Source: Psococerastis gibbosa (lineage: Eukaryota; Arthropoda; Insecta; Psocodea; Psocidae). Taken from it: a DNA stretch of 64,000 nucleotides. Below the pieces are notes generated by a model. That model worked only from the letters and a program-made list of their open reading frames with translations, did no database searches and was not told where the DNA came from. A program made the position numbers and the translations under genes. Below, piece after piece: positions 31,761-44,430 of this stretch (its first letter is position 1; each line of letters opens with the position of its first letter). Location of the stretch: the NCBI GenBank assembly GCA_963971405.1, contig OZ020485.1, positions 31,639,921 to 31,703,920 of the forward strand, read 5' to 3'.

Positions 31761-32594
31761 TGTTTTTTTACATGCCTGCTAATACAATAAAAGGGTACTT
31801 TGGGAAAAGAAAAGTAGGAAAAGTTTTCCAAAAGTTAGCGATGCCAGGGTGTAATATAAAATTCCAGTTGTAAAAAAGGGTTACCACAGGCTCTTTTTAA
31901 TTTGCCTGGCTAAACCACAAAGCTTATTATTAAAAATTCCACAAATTGAAAGAGACAGTTTACATGCATTGTGTGTTTGAGAATATTTAAGAGGCGTAGC
32001 GTGGTAAAAGCGCAATATTACTACGATTGAAGACCCTTGTATACTGTAGGTATTGTTTCCTGAATTAATCTTGGGAATTTAAATTGAATAAAGGGGAATC
32101 GGTATGCTGGAGTTACAAAGGTAATAGATAAAAGGTATAGAAGGGGACGTAAAATCAGATGAAAAAGAATAAAAGGCCGGGGGACACTAACCAAGTATTT
32201 CGTTAGGTGAGGCTATACAGTTCACTGCTTGGCTAAAAAAAAATGAGTTCTTAATTTATTTTTTTTGATATAAATAGATATGACTATATTGCACTATCAT
32301 GAGTATCTTTTAACTTTGTAGATAGCTTCTTTACAAACATGAGTTTCGCTGGTATGCAGTCGGTATTGCATGCTTAACGACTTTGTCACTGTTTTGACAG
32401 CGTCCGGTAAGTTGGTATATAGTATTAGTATCCGCACTGTTTATGGAGATGACGTTAACAGCAGCGTTCAAAATTATTAAGATCACTTCTAGAATGAGAC
32501 CAAGGAGGGGGCTAAGATTAAATACGAATAAAAAAGATGAATTGCAAAAAATTGCCAATATAATCAGAGGTGGTCCCAGACCTCTTAAAACTTG
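31761..32594. other. Non-coding stretch, no gene seen
   Basis: No exon or bounded repeat was recognised. Confidence 0.4.
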
Positions 32595-32900
32595 TCAGTG
32601 GCGTAACGATAGGTTTTCGAAGGGGGCGGTGTATAATTTGGCGCCCCTCCAACCATTTTCATAAAAGTGTATAAAATGGGGAAAGCCGTTCTCATGGACG
32701 TACGCAGCTTTTAAATTAACGACCTTAGTGTCCTTTGTGCATGAACCAGAGGGTTCGGAAACATTAAAGGGGGCCCGGGGGTCGCCCCCGAGAGAAAATT
32801 TGTGAAAAAAGGACTGAAATAGTGGGGTTTTACGCATTTTGAGGAACCTAATGGGAGGAGGCTATGGCCCCCATAGCCCCCTTCCCGTAGATTCGCACCT
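32595..32900. repeat. Fragment of a GC-block element related to 37509-38437
   Basis: GTCAGTGGCGTAACGATAGG at the left resembles a DNA transposon end. The GGGGGCCCGGGGGTCGCCCCCG block and AAAATTTGTGAAAAAAGG..TGGGGTTTTACGCATTTTGAGG, read inverted, resemble the modules of the 37509-38437 element. The right end is not identifiable. Confidence 0.45.
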
Positions 32901-33956
32901 GGATCACTTGTAGGTGAGTTAAACAAAGTCCTGCTACTGCTATGTTCTATGATTTCAATAACCGTGTACATGATAGAGACTCCCGAAGAACATGACATGT
33001 CAGAATATGCAAAACACCAGCATGTCTGATAGGAGTTGGTGAGTTTTACGAGAAAGTTACTGAGTGGCTTCGCTACTGGGACTACCCGGATTATAGCGAA
33101 GCAAAAACAGGACTAAGTCCAGTCCAGGGGCTGACACAGCCACCTGGGACGAGGAAAAAGGGAACCAGAGGGACACAAAGTGAACCTTCAAGTTACAAAA
33201 AGGAAGAGAACCGGGTTACCTAGAGACGAAAATTGAGTAGGCGTCCCAAAAAGAGAAAGAACCCGCTCTCTAGACCACTGCTCTATTCCGGATGTTGCAG
33301 TCAGTATCATGTCCGGCAGTCGCGGCTTCTCCTACCATACATAAATAAGGTACACATGGATGGACCCAGGTCCACAGGAAAATTTTTCCTTTAATATCGA
33401 GTTTTGAACCTTGAGTCTCCATCTACCACTACAGAGTCCAGTTGGTAGACTATACCTTGTAAAGAGAGGTACAAAGAATACTCGAGAATCCGCCCAAAGG
33501 CACTAAGTAGTTCATCCATATTGTAGTTTCCAGTGCATCGAAATGTCAAATTCCGTTAGATAGGAGGTGCCTTGCCAATTGGAGCGCTTGTTTCAATTTT
33601 TAAAAAAACTTTTTTCTATACTCGGCTTTCAGAGGCTGAGATCGTGTACAAGTAGCATGACAGCGAGTCATTTTTGCTGACTTATCAATAAACTCCTATT
33701 GAGAACCGTGGTGAGACCTTCAAGTGCAGTTGTAACGCTGTATAGACTCATTAGTGCAGGTGATGGGACAGTGTGCAACAGAGGTCAGTCTCTGACTTGA
33801 ACTTCCTGTTTGAGTCGTGTCCAACACGAGTCACACCACTCACACCACCAGCAGTACGAGAATCAAAGCATCTACGAGCTATTGATAGTGTTTGTCTGCA
33901 AGCTGCATTCGTTACAAATGACTAACTACTATTACAACTTATAGTATTCTTGTACT
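32901..33956. other. Non-coding stretch, no gene seen
   Basis: No exon or bounded repeat was recognised. Confidence 0.4.
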
Positions 33957-34133
33957 AAAAAGGTTGAATCGCGTACAAACAATTTAATGAATGTATCCGG
34001 TTAACCCCTTCAATCGTCTCACTAAGTAACCTACAATAGTAGGCACTTGTGTCGAGTTACGACACGTCTCCACCGCATGGTGTGTGGAGACTCGCACAAA
34101 TACAGGCACGCTACCACATTGCCACCAAAGTCG
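33957..34133 (-). mobile_element. SINE-A copy, near full length
   Basis: Minus-strand family order is complete from GACTTTGGTGGCAATGTGG to the A-rich tail. A small insertion lies in the middle (AGGTTACTTAGTGAG side). Confidence 0.78.
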
Positions 34134-34326
34134 CTAAAAAAAACTATTGTATTACAATTACACACTATCCAACCCAATCTGTTTTTTTTTTTGTTTTTTT
34201 TTAAATTATATGCCTATTAATAGACTTCGTGAAGCAAGCATTGCTTGTCATTCTTGCTTAAGCCAGCACAGTGAGGGTAGCACCAGTAGGTGTCGCGAGA
34301 GAGAGTAGGTACATGCGAGACTAAAT

Positions 34327-35087
34327 GAAGAACCAGTACGATTGTACCCGTGCATGCATACCTAATTATCAATTAGTAGGCCTATAGATACCGAGATAGA
34401 TAATATGAGTAGTTCCACGGCAAATCATTGTCCTAGGGTTAAATTTCGGTTGGCTCGACTTTCCCTATCCCAAAGCGCTAAAGTGGTAGATGGGACAGTC
34501 TAGAACTGCCAGAACAATTTACTATTATTGTAGAACATAGTATAGTAATAAAGGTAGGAATACAATGTGATGTGGCATGAATTATTCATAATTTCTCCCT
34601 AAAATAATTTTTTATTCAAAACCAAAACTTTGCTTGAGAAAACAAACTTGTTCGGTTTTGTTACTCTACTTAACACTTTAAACATGAAGACAGAAAGCAT
34701 CGATAGAAAGGTTCCGCGGGGCATTTTCATGAAAAAATGACTAAAAATAATTTTTCTAATTAAATCTTTCTATCGATGAATTCTAACTTCAGACATGTTT
34801 TAAGTGTTAAATAGAGCAACTAAACCAAACAGGTTGAGTTCTGGTTTGAATCAAAAAAATATTTTTGAAGAAATTATTGATAATTGATGCCCCAATACAT
34901 TCATTGCATACCCTGACATTATTACTCTGCCAGTCTAGACTATGCAATTCAGGGAGAGTCGATACAACTGAATTTTAACCCTAAGGCAATTATTTACCAT
35001 GGAACTACTCATATTATCAATCTCGTTACCTATACTAAGTGATAAATAGGAAAGCAGAGCGGGTTCCCTCGTTCCCGCGGTTCTTTA
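34327..35087. mobile_element. Foldback family F, complete palindrome
   Basis: Nearly the whole 760 bp folds on itself. The outer ends are AAGAACC and GGTTCTT. The arms share GATAATATGAGTAGTTCCA, TAGGGTTAAA and AACACTTTAAACATG/CATGTTTTAAGTGTT, and the centre holds CATCGATAGAAAG facing CTTTCTATCGATG. No ORF is present. Related copies are at 6072-6617, 54624-56828 and 63968-64000. Confidence 0.8.
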
Positions 35088-36504
35088 AATAGGCACGCAT
35101 CCATTATATCAGTTAAAAAATATACAGACGTGCCGAAGACAGGGAAAATATAAACTCGGATAAAATTGAGATGCATAGAAATATCGAAAATGGTTGGTCG
35201 TCGCCAAGTCTGCGTCTGTCTGGTAGAGCCGACAGGATGGGTTGTAAACAGGTCATTCTGCGGCTCTCAACATTCTCCGCTTTATCGCATATTCTATCCA
35301 TGTTTGAAAAGCGTTTTCCAATTTTATCGGTCTCGCACTTCTTTTCCATCAATCGCGTATCTCCCCACCCGCATCCTTCCCGCATTAACAAATGTTGCTT
35401 GCTATAACGCGATAAAAAAAACCATCGTTCTATGGGCCAACAAAACAGAACCTATATATAACGAAGTACCATACATATTATAATATGCTGCCTACTTTGC
35501 AGGTTATATATAATAACTATAGGGTATAATTATGTATTGTTGTATTATTGTATGTATTACTTCATTAATTAATTTTGTCAACTTGTAGGTACTCGTAGGT
35601 ACCCCGCACACCATCAGGTTAAGGGGGCCTACAAAATAATTTGTTATGTCAATCAGGTTAGAAATACTCGAATTGTTATTATTATTATTATTTATATAAT
35701 AATATATATATATATATATAATATGTGGAAACACTCCAATTTTGACGATATTATTACAAGTGGAATTATAACGGAACATATGGTATTATAACGCATGTTG
35801 TAAGGCTTTCCTCCTAATGCAATTACTGATTCATGGAATATATCTGTCACACTTCTGGTTAAGAATAGACGGAAAACACCTTAAGACGTGCCCGGCTCTC
35901 ATCAATAGCAGAGGTTCACCAGATTATGTGCTGTATTGGGCTGCAAGAAAGCTGATGGCGGAAGGCTAATGCTATGGTGTAATTTAAAAAAAAAAAAGCT
36001 AAGAATATTACACCTGGTTAGCATTCTGTTGAGACCAAGTTCTTGCTGTTGTTGTTGTTGATAGTAGCATTAATGCTAATGATTGCCAATAATCCATCGA
36101 TTATAAGTAGTGCCAATTCTCACATAAGGCGGACTTTTGTGCCGGGTGTTTGAAGGGTACATGGATATTAATGTTCACTAGGAGTGAAAAACATTCAAAC
36201 TTATTTGAAAGGATATTATAAACAGCAATAACACCATACATCATAGTGTGGGCTTATTAGAAAAATAATATAGAATAGTATCTACGTCTTGACATAACCA
36301 AAATTTTAGCGTGCCCCATTTTGCCAAGAAGTGTTATAAAGAATAGTATACACCTTCAATACCATGGAATTAATACCACTCGTATAAAGCAGAAGACCTA
36401 ATGTTATCCTAAATTCTCAGCATACCCACATAGCCTACGTAAAACACTAAAACTGTCAACTACAGCTTATTGAGTTTTGTCGCAGGCTATTATGTTTATT
36501 TTAC
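35088..36504. other. Non-coding stretch with TTA and TA microsatellites
   Basis: Simple repeats lie at about 35676-35725. A 105-residue frame at 35166-35483 has no recognisable motif. Confidence 0.4.
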
Positions 36505-36544
36505 GTTAGACCCTCTCCCGCAACCGCTCCCTGTAAACGGGTCT

Positions 36545-36620
36545 TAATGCGTTTTCATTTTCCTTTGTAAGCATCCATGTCTCTGACCCATAAGCAAATG
36601 CAAATAAATGACTGGTGTTG
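36545..36620 (-). pseudogene. Short RTE-like LINE remnant
   Basis: The minus-strand translation includes YGSETWMLTKENENAL, the hallmark block after the reverse transcriptase. Its left neighbour (36505-36546) resembles the transposon end at 5566-5615. Confidence 0.6.
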
Positions 36621-37500
36621 GGGTTTCAACCACCGATACATACATATCTGGGCAAAAAATCCGAATATAGTTGGAGAATAGGTCAAGGGTTACATCTCTG
36701 GGGAAAATGAAATTCGGTTACAGCACTCGGGGAAATAAAAAGGAAACGGAAAACTCGAGAAATAAAATTCTGGTGTGACCATTTCGTATCCCTCCGCGTG
36801 GGAAACTAGCCCATACATTAATCGAAAGAAAAATATCGGAAAATCCAAACTAAAAGAGAAATGAAATTATTATTTATTTTATCAGAGTTAAATAAATAAA
36901 ATTGGACTCTGAGATTTGGCAAAATTATGGAAACAGCAACCTCAGTCCTTTGGTGGTGTTCTCAGATTACTTAAGGCATAGTTTTACAAATATTTTGCAA
37001 ACAAACCAGACCTGGGTATTTTTTAGCAAATTAATTATCGTAAAATTCCTCCTTTCAATGCCACCAAGATATACGTATATGAAAATGACCTGATGAAAAT
37101 TGCATAAGAAATACAAGCTATCATGGGGAATCTGAATTTATACGCCTGATATATTATTGTTCTAGAAAAACAGTGCATTTCATGTAATAGTAAACGGGTA
37201 AATAGTCCGATTTTTTTTTTAATAGTAAAGGTTTATTACCAATTTTTCAATGTACGCTGGCCTGCTTTGTTTACAAAATATTTGGAAATCTATGCTTTAA
37301 TACAATGCACTTAACGATACGGTAATTGGTAAACAAGGCGTAAACTATGAACAGAAACATCAGATTTTAATACAATTCACGTAAGGGTAGTTTTCAAATT
37401 TTGCTCAGAAAGACACCACATTAGTAAAATGTTTACTGTATGCCTAGATCGCACTATACTCACGTTTTTTGAAATAATAATTGATTGGTCGGCGAAATTA
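36621..37500. other. Non-coding stretch, no gene seen
   Basis: No exon or bounded repeat was recognised. Confidence 0.4.
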
Positions 37501-37508
37501 ACAAATCC

Positions 37509-38437
37509 CATCGGCGTAAATAGGGGGTCCTGGGGGGGCTAAGCCCCCCTCCAGGTCCACCCCAAGCCCCCCCCCCCAGGATTTCTGGTGATAAAGACGT
37601 TGTGGAGGTTAAAGGCATGGTATCCATAATAATGAAAGGGAAATTAATCTTTGGTATGCTTATTTTACATGAAAAAAATCAACATATTGACCAAGTACTT
37701 TCAAAAAAAATGTATTACCTACTCAAAATGCTTAAAACCCCAATACTTCAGAGGTATTTTTTCCAAATTTTTCTCCGGGGCAGACCCCCGGGCCCCCCTC
37801 AATGCTAGGTATATTCGTCGTTGTAATATCTCAATTGTACTGCTTGCAAACATTGGCGTAAATAGGGGGGTCCTGGGCCCAGGAGCACCCGTAGCCCCCC
37901 TCCCCAGGATTTCTGGTGACAAAGACGTTATGTAGGCGAAAGGCCAATACAATCCACAGTAACGAAAGGGAAATTAATTCTTGGTATGCTTATTTCACAT
38001 GAAAAAAAAATCAACATATTGTTCAAGTATTTTCAAAAATTTATTACTCAAAATGCTTAAAACCCCAATATTCAGACCTATTTTTGCAAAAATTTTCTTC
38101 AGGGGGGACCCCCCTCAGTGGTACGTTTATTCGTCTGTAAAATCTCAACTGTACAGCTTGCAAAATGCGTAAAACCTCCCTAATTTGAGCCTAGTCATCA
38201 ATTTTTTTTTCTCCGGGCCCCCCTTTCTCCAGGGTCGGATATTCGTAAAACCTCGCTAATTTGGGCCCATTTATCAATTTCTTTTCTTCGGGCGAGACCC
38301 CCAGGCTCCCCTTTCTCCAGGGTATATTATGCGTAAACCCTCACTAATTTGGGCCCATTTATCGACTTTTTTCTCCGGGGGATCAGTCTTGGGGTCCTAA
38401 AGCCCCCCCCCAGAAATTTTGGGAATTTACGCCAATG
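37509..38437. mobile_element. hAT-like non-autonomous element built of repeated GC-rich modules
   Basis: The ends are CATCGGCGTAAAT and the inverse ATTTACGCCAATG. The perfect 8-bp duplication ACAAATCC lies at 37501-37508 and 38438-38445. Inside, a module of about 340 bp (GGCGTAAATAGGGGG, then a CCCC/GGGG block, AAGACGTT, AAAGGGAAATTAAT, CTCAAAATGCTTAAAACCCC) occurs twice. Three shorter repeats of AATTTGGGCCCATTTATC-like units follow. No transposase is encoded; the open frames here change with every G/C run. Confidence 0.8.
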
Positions 38438-38445
38438 ACAAATCC

Positions 38446-39151
38446 AACAAAAAAATTAATAATTCGAACGTTTCATGTTAGCCTAATTCAAGACTGAAAC
38501 CCACACAGACTTTAATGTAACATTAAGTCCTAAAGAAGCGTGTAAATATCTTCTGCTAAGGCAGCTACTAAGGTACCGAGTAGTAATCTTCTTAATACAT
38601 GTTCACAGTAGTAAGGTATGACACAGAAACTCTATTGGCATATACCCCGCTTCATTAGACCAAAAGAGCTATAAGCTAATTATTAACTGGCTTTTTGTAA
38701 TAGGTTGTGCCGCGGTTCATGTTGTCAGCCTATCATAGTTTTAGCACTGCATCTTCCAGGAACCGAACAAGTATGATATAGACCGGTAAGCGTGCATAGC
38801 AAGTAAAGTGACCTTAATAAAAATTAAAATCTCGATCTGTACCTATTACCGTAAGTCCTTCCACAGGCCTAATTTGATACAAGCATATATAATGCGGACC
38901 ACTTATTAGTATGGCGTGATATGATGATGAACCCCCTCACATTTCCATAACAACTGACAACGAGGGGTGAGCTTCCCACCGACCTCCCCCTTCTCTCCTC
39001 TTGACAATGCAGAGTTGGGGGACTCACTGTCTCCAACATATCAGCAGCATAATTATTATAAATTCGGGGTTCATCAAGTTGTAACAACAGTAACTCATGA
39101 AAACTTTTCAGTGGTTCATCCGATTTGATTATTGATTGATTTTCGTTCCAG
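38446..39151. other. Non-coding stretch, no gene seen
   Basis: No exon or bounded repeat was recognised. Confidence 0.4.
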
Positions 39152-39323
39152 CATGATTGAACAATACCGGAATAATATTGGTAGGTCACCAGAGATATTT
39201 TTGGAGAATAGAATAGGGATATTCATTACAGCTATTAACACTGCGTCTTTTAACATTGTAGCTATTTCAAATAGAGACTTTGTAGAAGCCTATCTAGAAA
39301 AATGGCTCCCTGATTATAGTTGA
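39152..39323 (+). CDS. Candidate terminal coding exon, product unknown
   Basis: A pyrimidine-rich acceptor (TTTTCGTTCCAG) is followed by an open frame of 56 codons from MIEQYRNNIGRSPEIF to EAYLEKWLPDYS and a TGA stop. The composition looks protein-like, but I do not recognise the family and no partner exon was found. It may be chance. Confidence 0.18.
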
Positions 39324-39708
39324 GCTCTCAGGAGTTCAAAAGATAAATATGCGGTTATATAACTTAAAAGAGATCTGAGATATTTGAAGAGAATGTTTAT
39401 TACAGAAGGCGGGTAGGAGGCAGACAAAGTAAGTGCGAAAATAGGTTATGACATTCAAAGAGAGCTATAGTAGTGAATCCCGTAATTGGGTTTACATCAA
39501 GTCACTGCGGTCTTATGCTATTACCACTAACAGACGACTCTTAACCTGCTGACGCCATCAAAAGAGGGTGCCTTCATTTAAGAAGTGGTGGAAGATGAAA
39601 ATTCCAAAATGCCATCATTACCTTTTGACTCACTTCTGCTATAAGACGTATTTCAGGCTCCCTCCTTCACCACATACTTGATCTCGGGTTTACTTACTAA
39701 TTAGGTAC

Positions 39709-39740
39709 CCCCCCCCCCCCTCTCTCTCTCTCTCTCTCTT
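39709..39740. repeat. C-run followed by (TC)n microsatellite
   Basis: About 13 C followed by about ten TC units. Confidence 0.9.
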
Positions 39741-39818
39741 TCGCACAGAAACGCAAAAGAATACATTATATTTACATTCATTGGGGTTCATTTATACAAT
39801 AATATAAAATCGTATTCC

Positions 39819-39862
39819 CGGATAAGTTATTCTTTTCTCTTTTCATCTCGTATATGCCTGCT
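39819..39862 (+). repeat. 36-bp dispersed core repeat, diverged copy
   Basis: CGGATAAGTTATTCTTTTCTC then ATATGCCTGCTG, matching the core at 1829, 21155 and 43355 with changes in the middle. Confidence 0.5.
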
Positions 39863-40427
39863 GATCAATAAAGTGAGAAAGAAAGGATAATGTTGGCCAA
39901 TTTATCATAATAATTGTTGCCAACTCACCTTGGAGACAAATGATACAATACAATTTGAACCAAAGAATCGACCCGCGACTTCGCAGCAAAAAAAGCACAT
40001 GGATATTACTGATATTATTCAGAGTCTTTATCCATTGTCATTGTCATCAGATTTACTGTAGACTGATGCAGGTACAGTATAAGGTAAATAGAAGAAAAAT
40101 AGACAGATCTTTCAGGCCCTCAATAAAACGAAGTCAATGTTTAAACAACCAGAAAAAATTGAGAATAAAATTTGCAATTAAGTGACTAAACATACATAGG
40201 CTATTGGTCGACAATTTCTTTGGCACGTCAATATTTCATCAATACTACAGTAATAAAATTTAAAAAAATTATAAAATACGTGAATCAAAAATATAACTTA
40301 AAAAATATATAATAATAATAACTTCCTTGAACTGAGTGGTAATGTCAGAATTCTCCAAATTTTGAATAAGTTCTTCTGGCAGCCGAATTTGAAGATCAGG
40401 ATTATAGCTAGACGCATCGTAATCTAA

Positions 40428-40629
40428 AAATATTTACAAAGCAAGCATAACAGGAAGACGACTGGCCGGACGTCCTCGAAAACGCTGGAAGGATGAGTTG
40501 GAAACTGACCTTCGCGAGTTGGGAGTCCGTCGATGGTGGAGAGTTGTACAAAACTGAGATGACTGGGGAAGTGTTGTCGAACAGGCCACAACCCATCATG
40601 GGCTGTAGAGCCAGAAGAAGAAGAGAAGT
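40428..40629 (+). pseudogene. 5'-truncated LINE 3' end with GAA tail and 12-bp TSD
   Basis: The frame reads RRLAGRPRKRWKDELETDLR, then LGVRRWWRVVQN, then VVEQATTHHGL and a stop. The order GRPRKRW...DL..LG...W...QA is typical of RTE-like LINE C-termini. A GAAGAAGAAGAG tail closes it. The perfect duplication ATCGTAATCTAA lies at 40416-40427 and 40630-40641. Confidence 0.85.
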
Positions 40630-41034
40630 ATCGTAATCTAATGAAACCTAAAATCTTGTTACTTTTCCATTATTAGGGGTCTTCACAGTGTTGGTACTAT
40701 CGAGTTAGATGTGCTATCCAAGGTAACACACTTAACACACAAGCGTGAGTGGACCTCGGGAGTGAGTTATCATCTATATCGAAAATATTTAACAGAGTAA
40801 ACAACGTGGTGGTAGTAGTCATACGTTCGTGGCACGATTTTAAAGAAAGTGGCAGAACTCTATTCTAGTGCCACATTTGTTTATATTTTTTGTTCATTTT
40901 GGTTATTACAATTTTAAGTATTTTCGGTAATTGCTTGTGACATAATAATAATACAAATAAATTTAAATACTACAAAATTTTAAACGTGTGTTTCAAATCA
41001 ATCGACAAAAAGAAAGATGGCGGCAGTCAAACCT

Positions 41035-41221
41035 GAGCTTCGATGACAAGGTGGTAGCGTGCTTGTACTTGTGCGAGTCTCTGCGCGCCATGCGATCGGA
41101 GACGTGTCGTAGCTCAGCACAAATATTAATTTACTCATTGAGGCGACTGAAGAGGTCAATCGGATACATTCATTAAATTGTTTGGATGCGATTAACCTTT
41201 AAAAAAAACAAAACAAAAAAA
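41035..41221 (+). mobile_element. SINE-A copy with A-rich tail
   Basis: Family order is complete, from GCTTCGATGACAAGGTGG to GCGATTAACCTTT, followed by an A/C-rich tail of about 20 bp. Its tail shows the sense direction of the family. Confidence 0.82.
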
Positions 41222-43072
41222 ATATCGATCGCAGCTCTAGCTAAATAACACAGTTAACCAACTTGGAAGTGCGTTTAGGATAGCACGCTGGTTAGCTTGG
41301 TTATCGGGGTTTCACGTGTGTTAACTTAGCTTGATATATGCACGTCACATTATCGTTAAAGTGTGGGCAGGAAGGAGTGAGTTTAATCCCACACAATCAC
41401 TTACCCTACGCCTGGAATTCTAGGCTGGTGCATCCTCAAGTTTAATATTCAACGCAGGAATGCACTCATGGACTACCTCATAAGACATTCTAATTAAATT
41501 ACCAACTCCAATGAAATAGGTGACATGCACGGCACAGCATTTCAACAGAACCGCAGAAATGCCCATGCGTAGCTCACTGTATATTTTACCCGACAAATCA
41601 TTTCATCTTCCCACTTTATATTGGAGTGGAATCCCCGGCAATCCAACGTGGTTTAGGAATGGTTTGAAATTTTGGTCACATATCGTTCCAAATAATTTCT
41701 AATTAAACAGCATTATTTTTCACACGGAGTAATAAAATATTATCTCTGATTTTCATTTTTTAATACAACTTTTAGGTATTTCACTTTTTTTTTTAATTGG
41801 AAAGCGTTTCATTCAAACTTAGCGTATTTACTCAGACTTAAGGGAGAGGCCTCAAAATGATTCATACACATAGAATAGCGGTGTATTTCTGATGAAATTA
41901 CTGAATTTCTCGTGCAACAATCGGAAAGACATGAAAATGGCCAGATGAAAAATTCATAAAAAAGTTAGGCATTCTAAAAAGAAAACTGGCTGCCCCTACC
42001 GATTTACAGTAGTACTAGGCTATTCTATAAAACCTTTTTAAATCCACTTCTACCCTACCAAATAACTCTAGCTTTAACTCTGAGACACTACCCATATCTC
42101 GGAATACGACTTCACAATGAACCGATTGGACCAGGATTCAACAGAGACCTACATACGAACACGTCAACAAAACACACTAAACAATCAATTCAAACGTTAC
42201 TGATGTACATAAGACGGAGATTTATAGAAGACGCACTAAGGCACGACTAAGCTAACATGCACAACAACAAAAAGTAAAGAAGACATAGACCAGCCACTTT
42301 AACCGCTTTTACGTTTACCTAATAATGAATGATTTATTCCCCACCCAAACACATGTTTTCCACAGTTGGGTAGAATTATATAACTGTATACCTCCGTAAA
42401 ATTATGTTTTTGAGTATAAGTAAATTTTGCTAATTTTTCCAATTGTCATTTTCATATCTTTTTTGATAACGAAGGAGGAATTAATTAATTAAATTAAATT
42501 AACGCAGTCATTCTTTGTTTAAAACTAGCAAGAACAAGAAAGGGAGTTCTCTCGTAAACGTTCCAACAATCTTACGTAATCAATATGAGACCCTGGAAAA
42601 CCTGCAATTAAAATTATGGATTGCAATTTGTAATAACAATTATGCGCTCACGGTTTTATATATTTATGCCACTAGTAAGATACGAGTAGATAAGACGGGT
42701 GCGACATATCTACATATACATATGGTGAATCATACCACCGTACCCTATATTTCTGTTATGAGGAATCTTGAGATGGGATAAAAAATTGATAACAAAGCCA
42801 GGGTCGAAGTATTTATTTGTCGCATTAAATTTTTTTTCGAGGGGCCGGCAAAGGAGGTTTTTGGGGGTCACAGATAGTATCTCGGAATTTTAAAATGAAA
42901 ACCAGTGCCAAGTTACACATAAATTAATGAAAGCTCTTTTATGCAAATTTACTTACAAGAATATGGGCGTATATAAAATTAAAATCGCAAATTGTTTGTC
43001 GACAGATTGATTGTTGTTCATGGAAAAAAAAATCTCTTTTGGGCTCAACAAAACAAAACAGCTGAATGGGTG
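41222..43072. other. Non-coding stretch, no gene seen
   Basis: No exon or bounded repeat was recognised. Confidence 0.4.
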
Positions 43073-43075
43073 TAA

Positions 43076-43317
43076 GGTGGCAATTTCACCGGCGAATTTA
43101 CTTCATTTGTGATTTTTTGTTTGTTTTGTTTTAAGGAGACTATTATGTAGATACTTAACTTATTTATTATAAAAAAGTTATATTATCGTAGCAGACATCA
43201 TTAATAAGTCTCTACCAAAATTTATAATAGATAAGTTAAGTATCTACATAATAGTCTCCTTAAAACAAAACAAACAAAAAATCACATATGAAGTAAATTC
43301 CCCGTGGAATAGCCGCC
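43076..43317. mobile_element. Foldback MITE, same family as 22511-23007, TAA target
   Basis: The ends are GGTGGCAATTTCACCGG and the inverse CCCGTGGAATAGCCGCC. The arms include TTTAAGGAGACTATTATGTA and its inverse. TAA lies at 43073-43075 and 43318-43320. This uninterrupted copy shows the length before SINE insertion (about 240 bp). Confidence 0.88.
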
Positions 43318-43354
43318 TAAGTTTAATTACATATTTAAATGTTATAAATAATTG

Positions 43355-43390
43355 AGGTAAGTTATTCTTCTCCGTTAGTTCTAGGCCTGC
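43355..43390 (+). repeat. 36-bp dispersed core repeat, copy 4
   Basis: GAGGTAAGTTATTCTTCTCC then CTAGGCCTGC. It lies 38 bp right of a PIF-like MITE. Confidence 0.6.
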
Positions 43391-44430
43391 TGAACTATCA
43401 GAGGCACTTACCCTACTTTACTACAACCTTATATCTTATCCACATGACCTTCGATTTAGTATTCGGCCATTGCACTTGTATCGTTTAAAAATAAATTATC
43501 ACGACTATTTTATGGGGTATGTGTGTAAAATAATGGTATGTTCAGTTTAATTTTTGAATATTTACATTTTTTATTCAGTTAAATTTGTATATTTTATGTA
43601 TTGTAAAACATTGTATAATTTATTATGGGTTAATAGTTGTAAGAGTGGGTCAAAGGCCCAAAATTCACCCGTATGGAAAATAGAGACAATTTTATTTCTT
43701 CTGTACCAACTTTTAGCCCTGAAGATGCACTCCACCGCACATTAATTTGATGCATAAGCCCATTTCAGATTATCAGCACAAAATTATTAGTAATTAGACC
43801 TATTCTATTAATGGGTCAATATCAAATTAAATCAAAATATAACAACAATCTTTCGGCTTGAATAACAAAACAAATGAAAATTATACAACGAAACCGTTTA
43901 ACCGGAAACTGAAAGCAACAATTAGTGGATTTCAGCGGAGATACCTAATGAAGAACAAACATAAAGCATTGCTCCATAACCACCCACTATTGACAGTCCT
44001 GAATTACTTAATTTCCGTTTGTATACTCCACCCACAGCCAGTGGGGGAGGGCACAAAGTCAATAAGTCAATTCTAAGGTCTGAGAGTTTAAAAGCAAAGC
44101 AAAATCGCAATCAAATCGTGAAAAAAAATCTGCAAGAACCGAATAATTCAGGGGTGACCAATATTTACGTTCCGCATTCTTTTAATGATTAAAAACTTTT
44201 TTTAAAGTTAAATAAAACAAGAATGACACGAAATTTCCGTTTTGAAAATTAAAAAAAGACAATATGGTGGCTTTGCGAGAACGTACAAAAGTACCGAAAA
44301 AGTTTTATAATTACTGATTTATCTAGTCCAATCTACCCCATATTACACACTCGAATATTCGATCCAATAAATAAGAAAAAATCGAAAATACCTAGATCCA
44401 ACCCAATACACTCCGTGTAAAAAATACCAA
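43391..44430. other. Non-coding stretch, no gene seen
   Basis: No exon or bounded repeat was recognised. Confidence 0.4.

Noticed and set aside
37602-37935. Overlapping plus-strand frames with Pro/Gly-rich ends
   Set aside because: They lie in the repeated GC modules of a hAT-like element and change frame at each G/C run.
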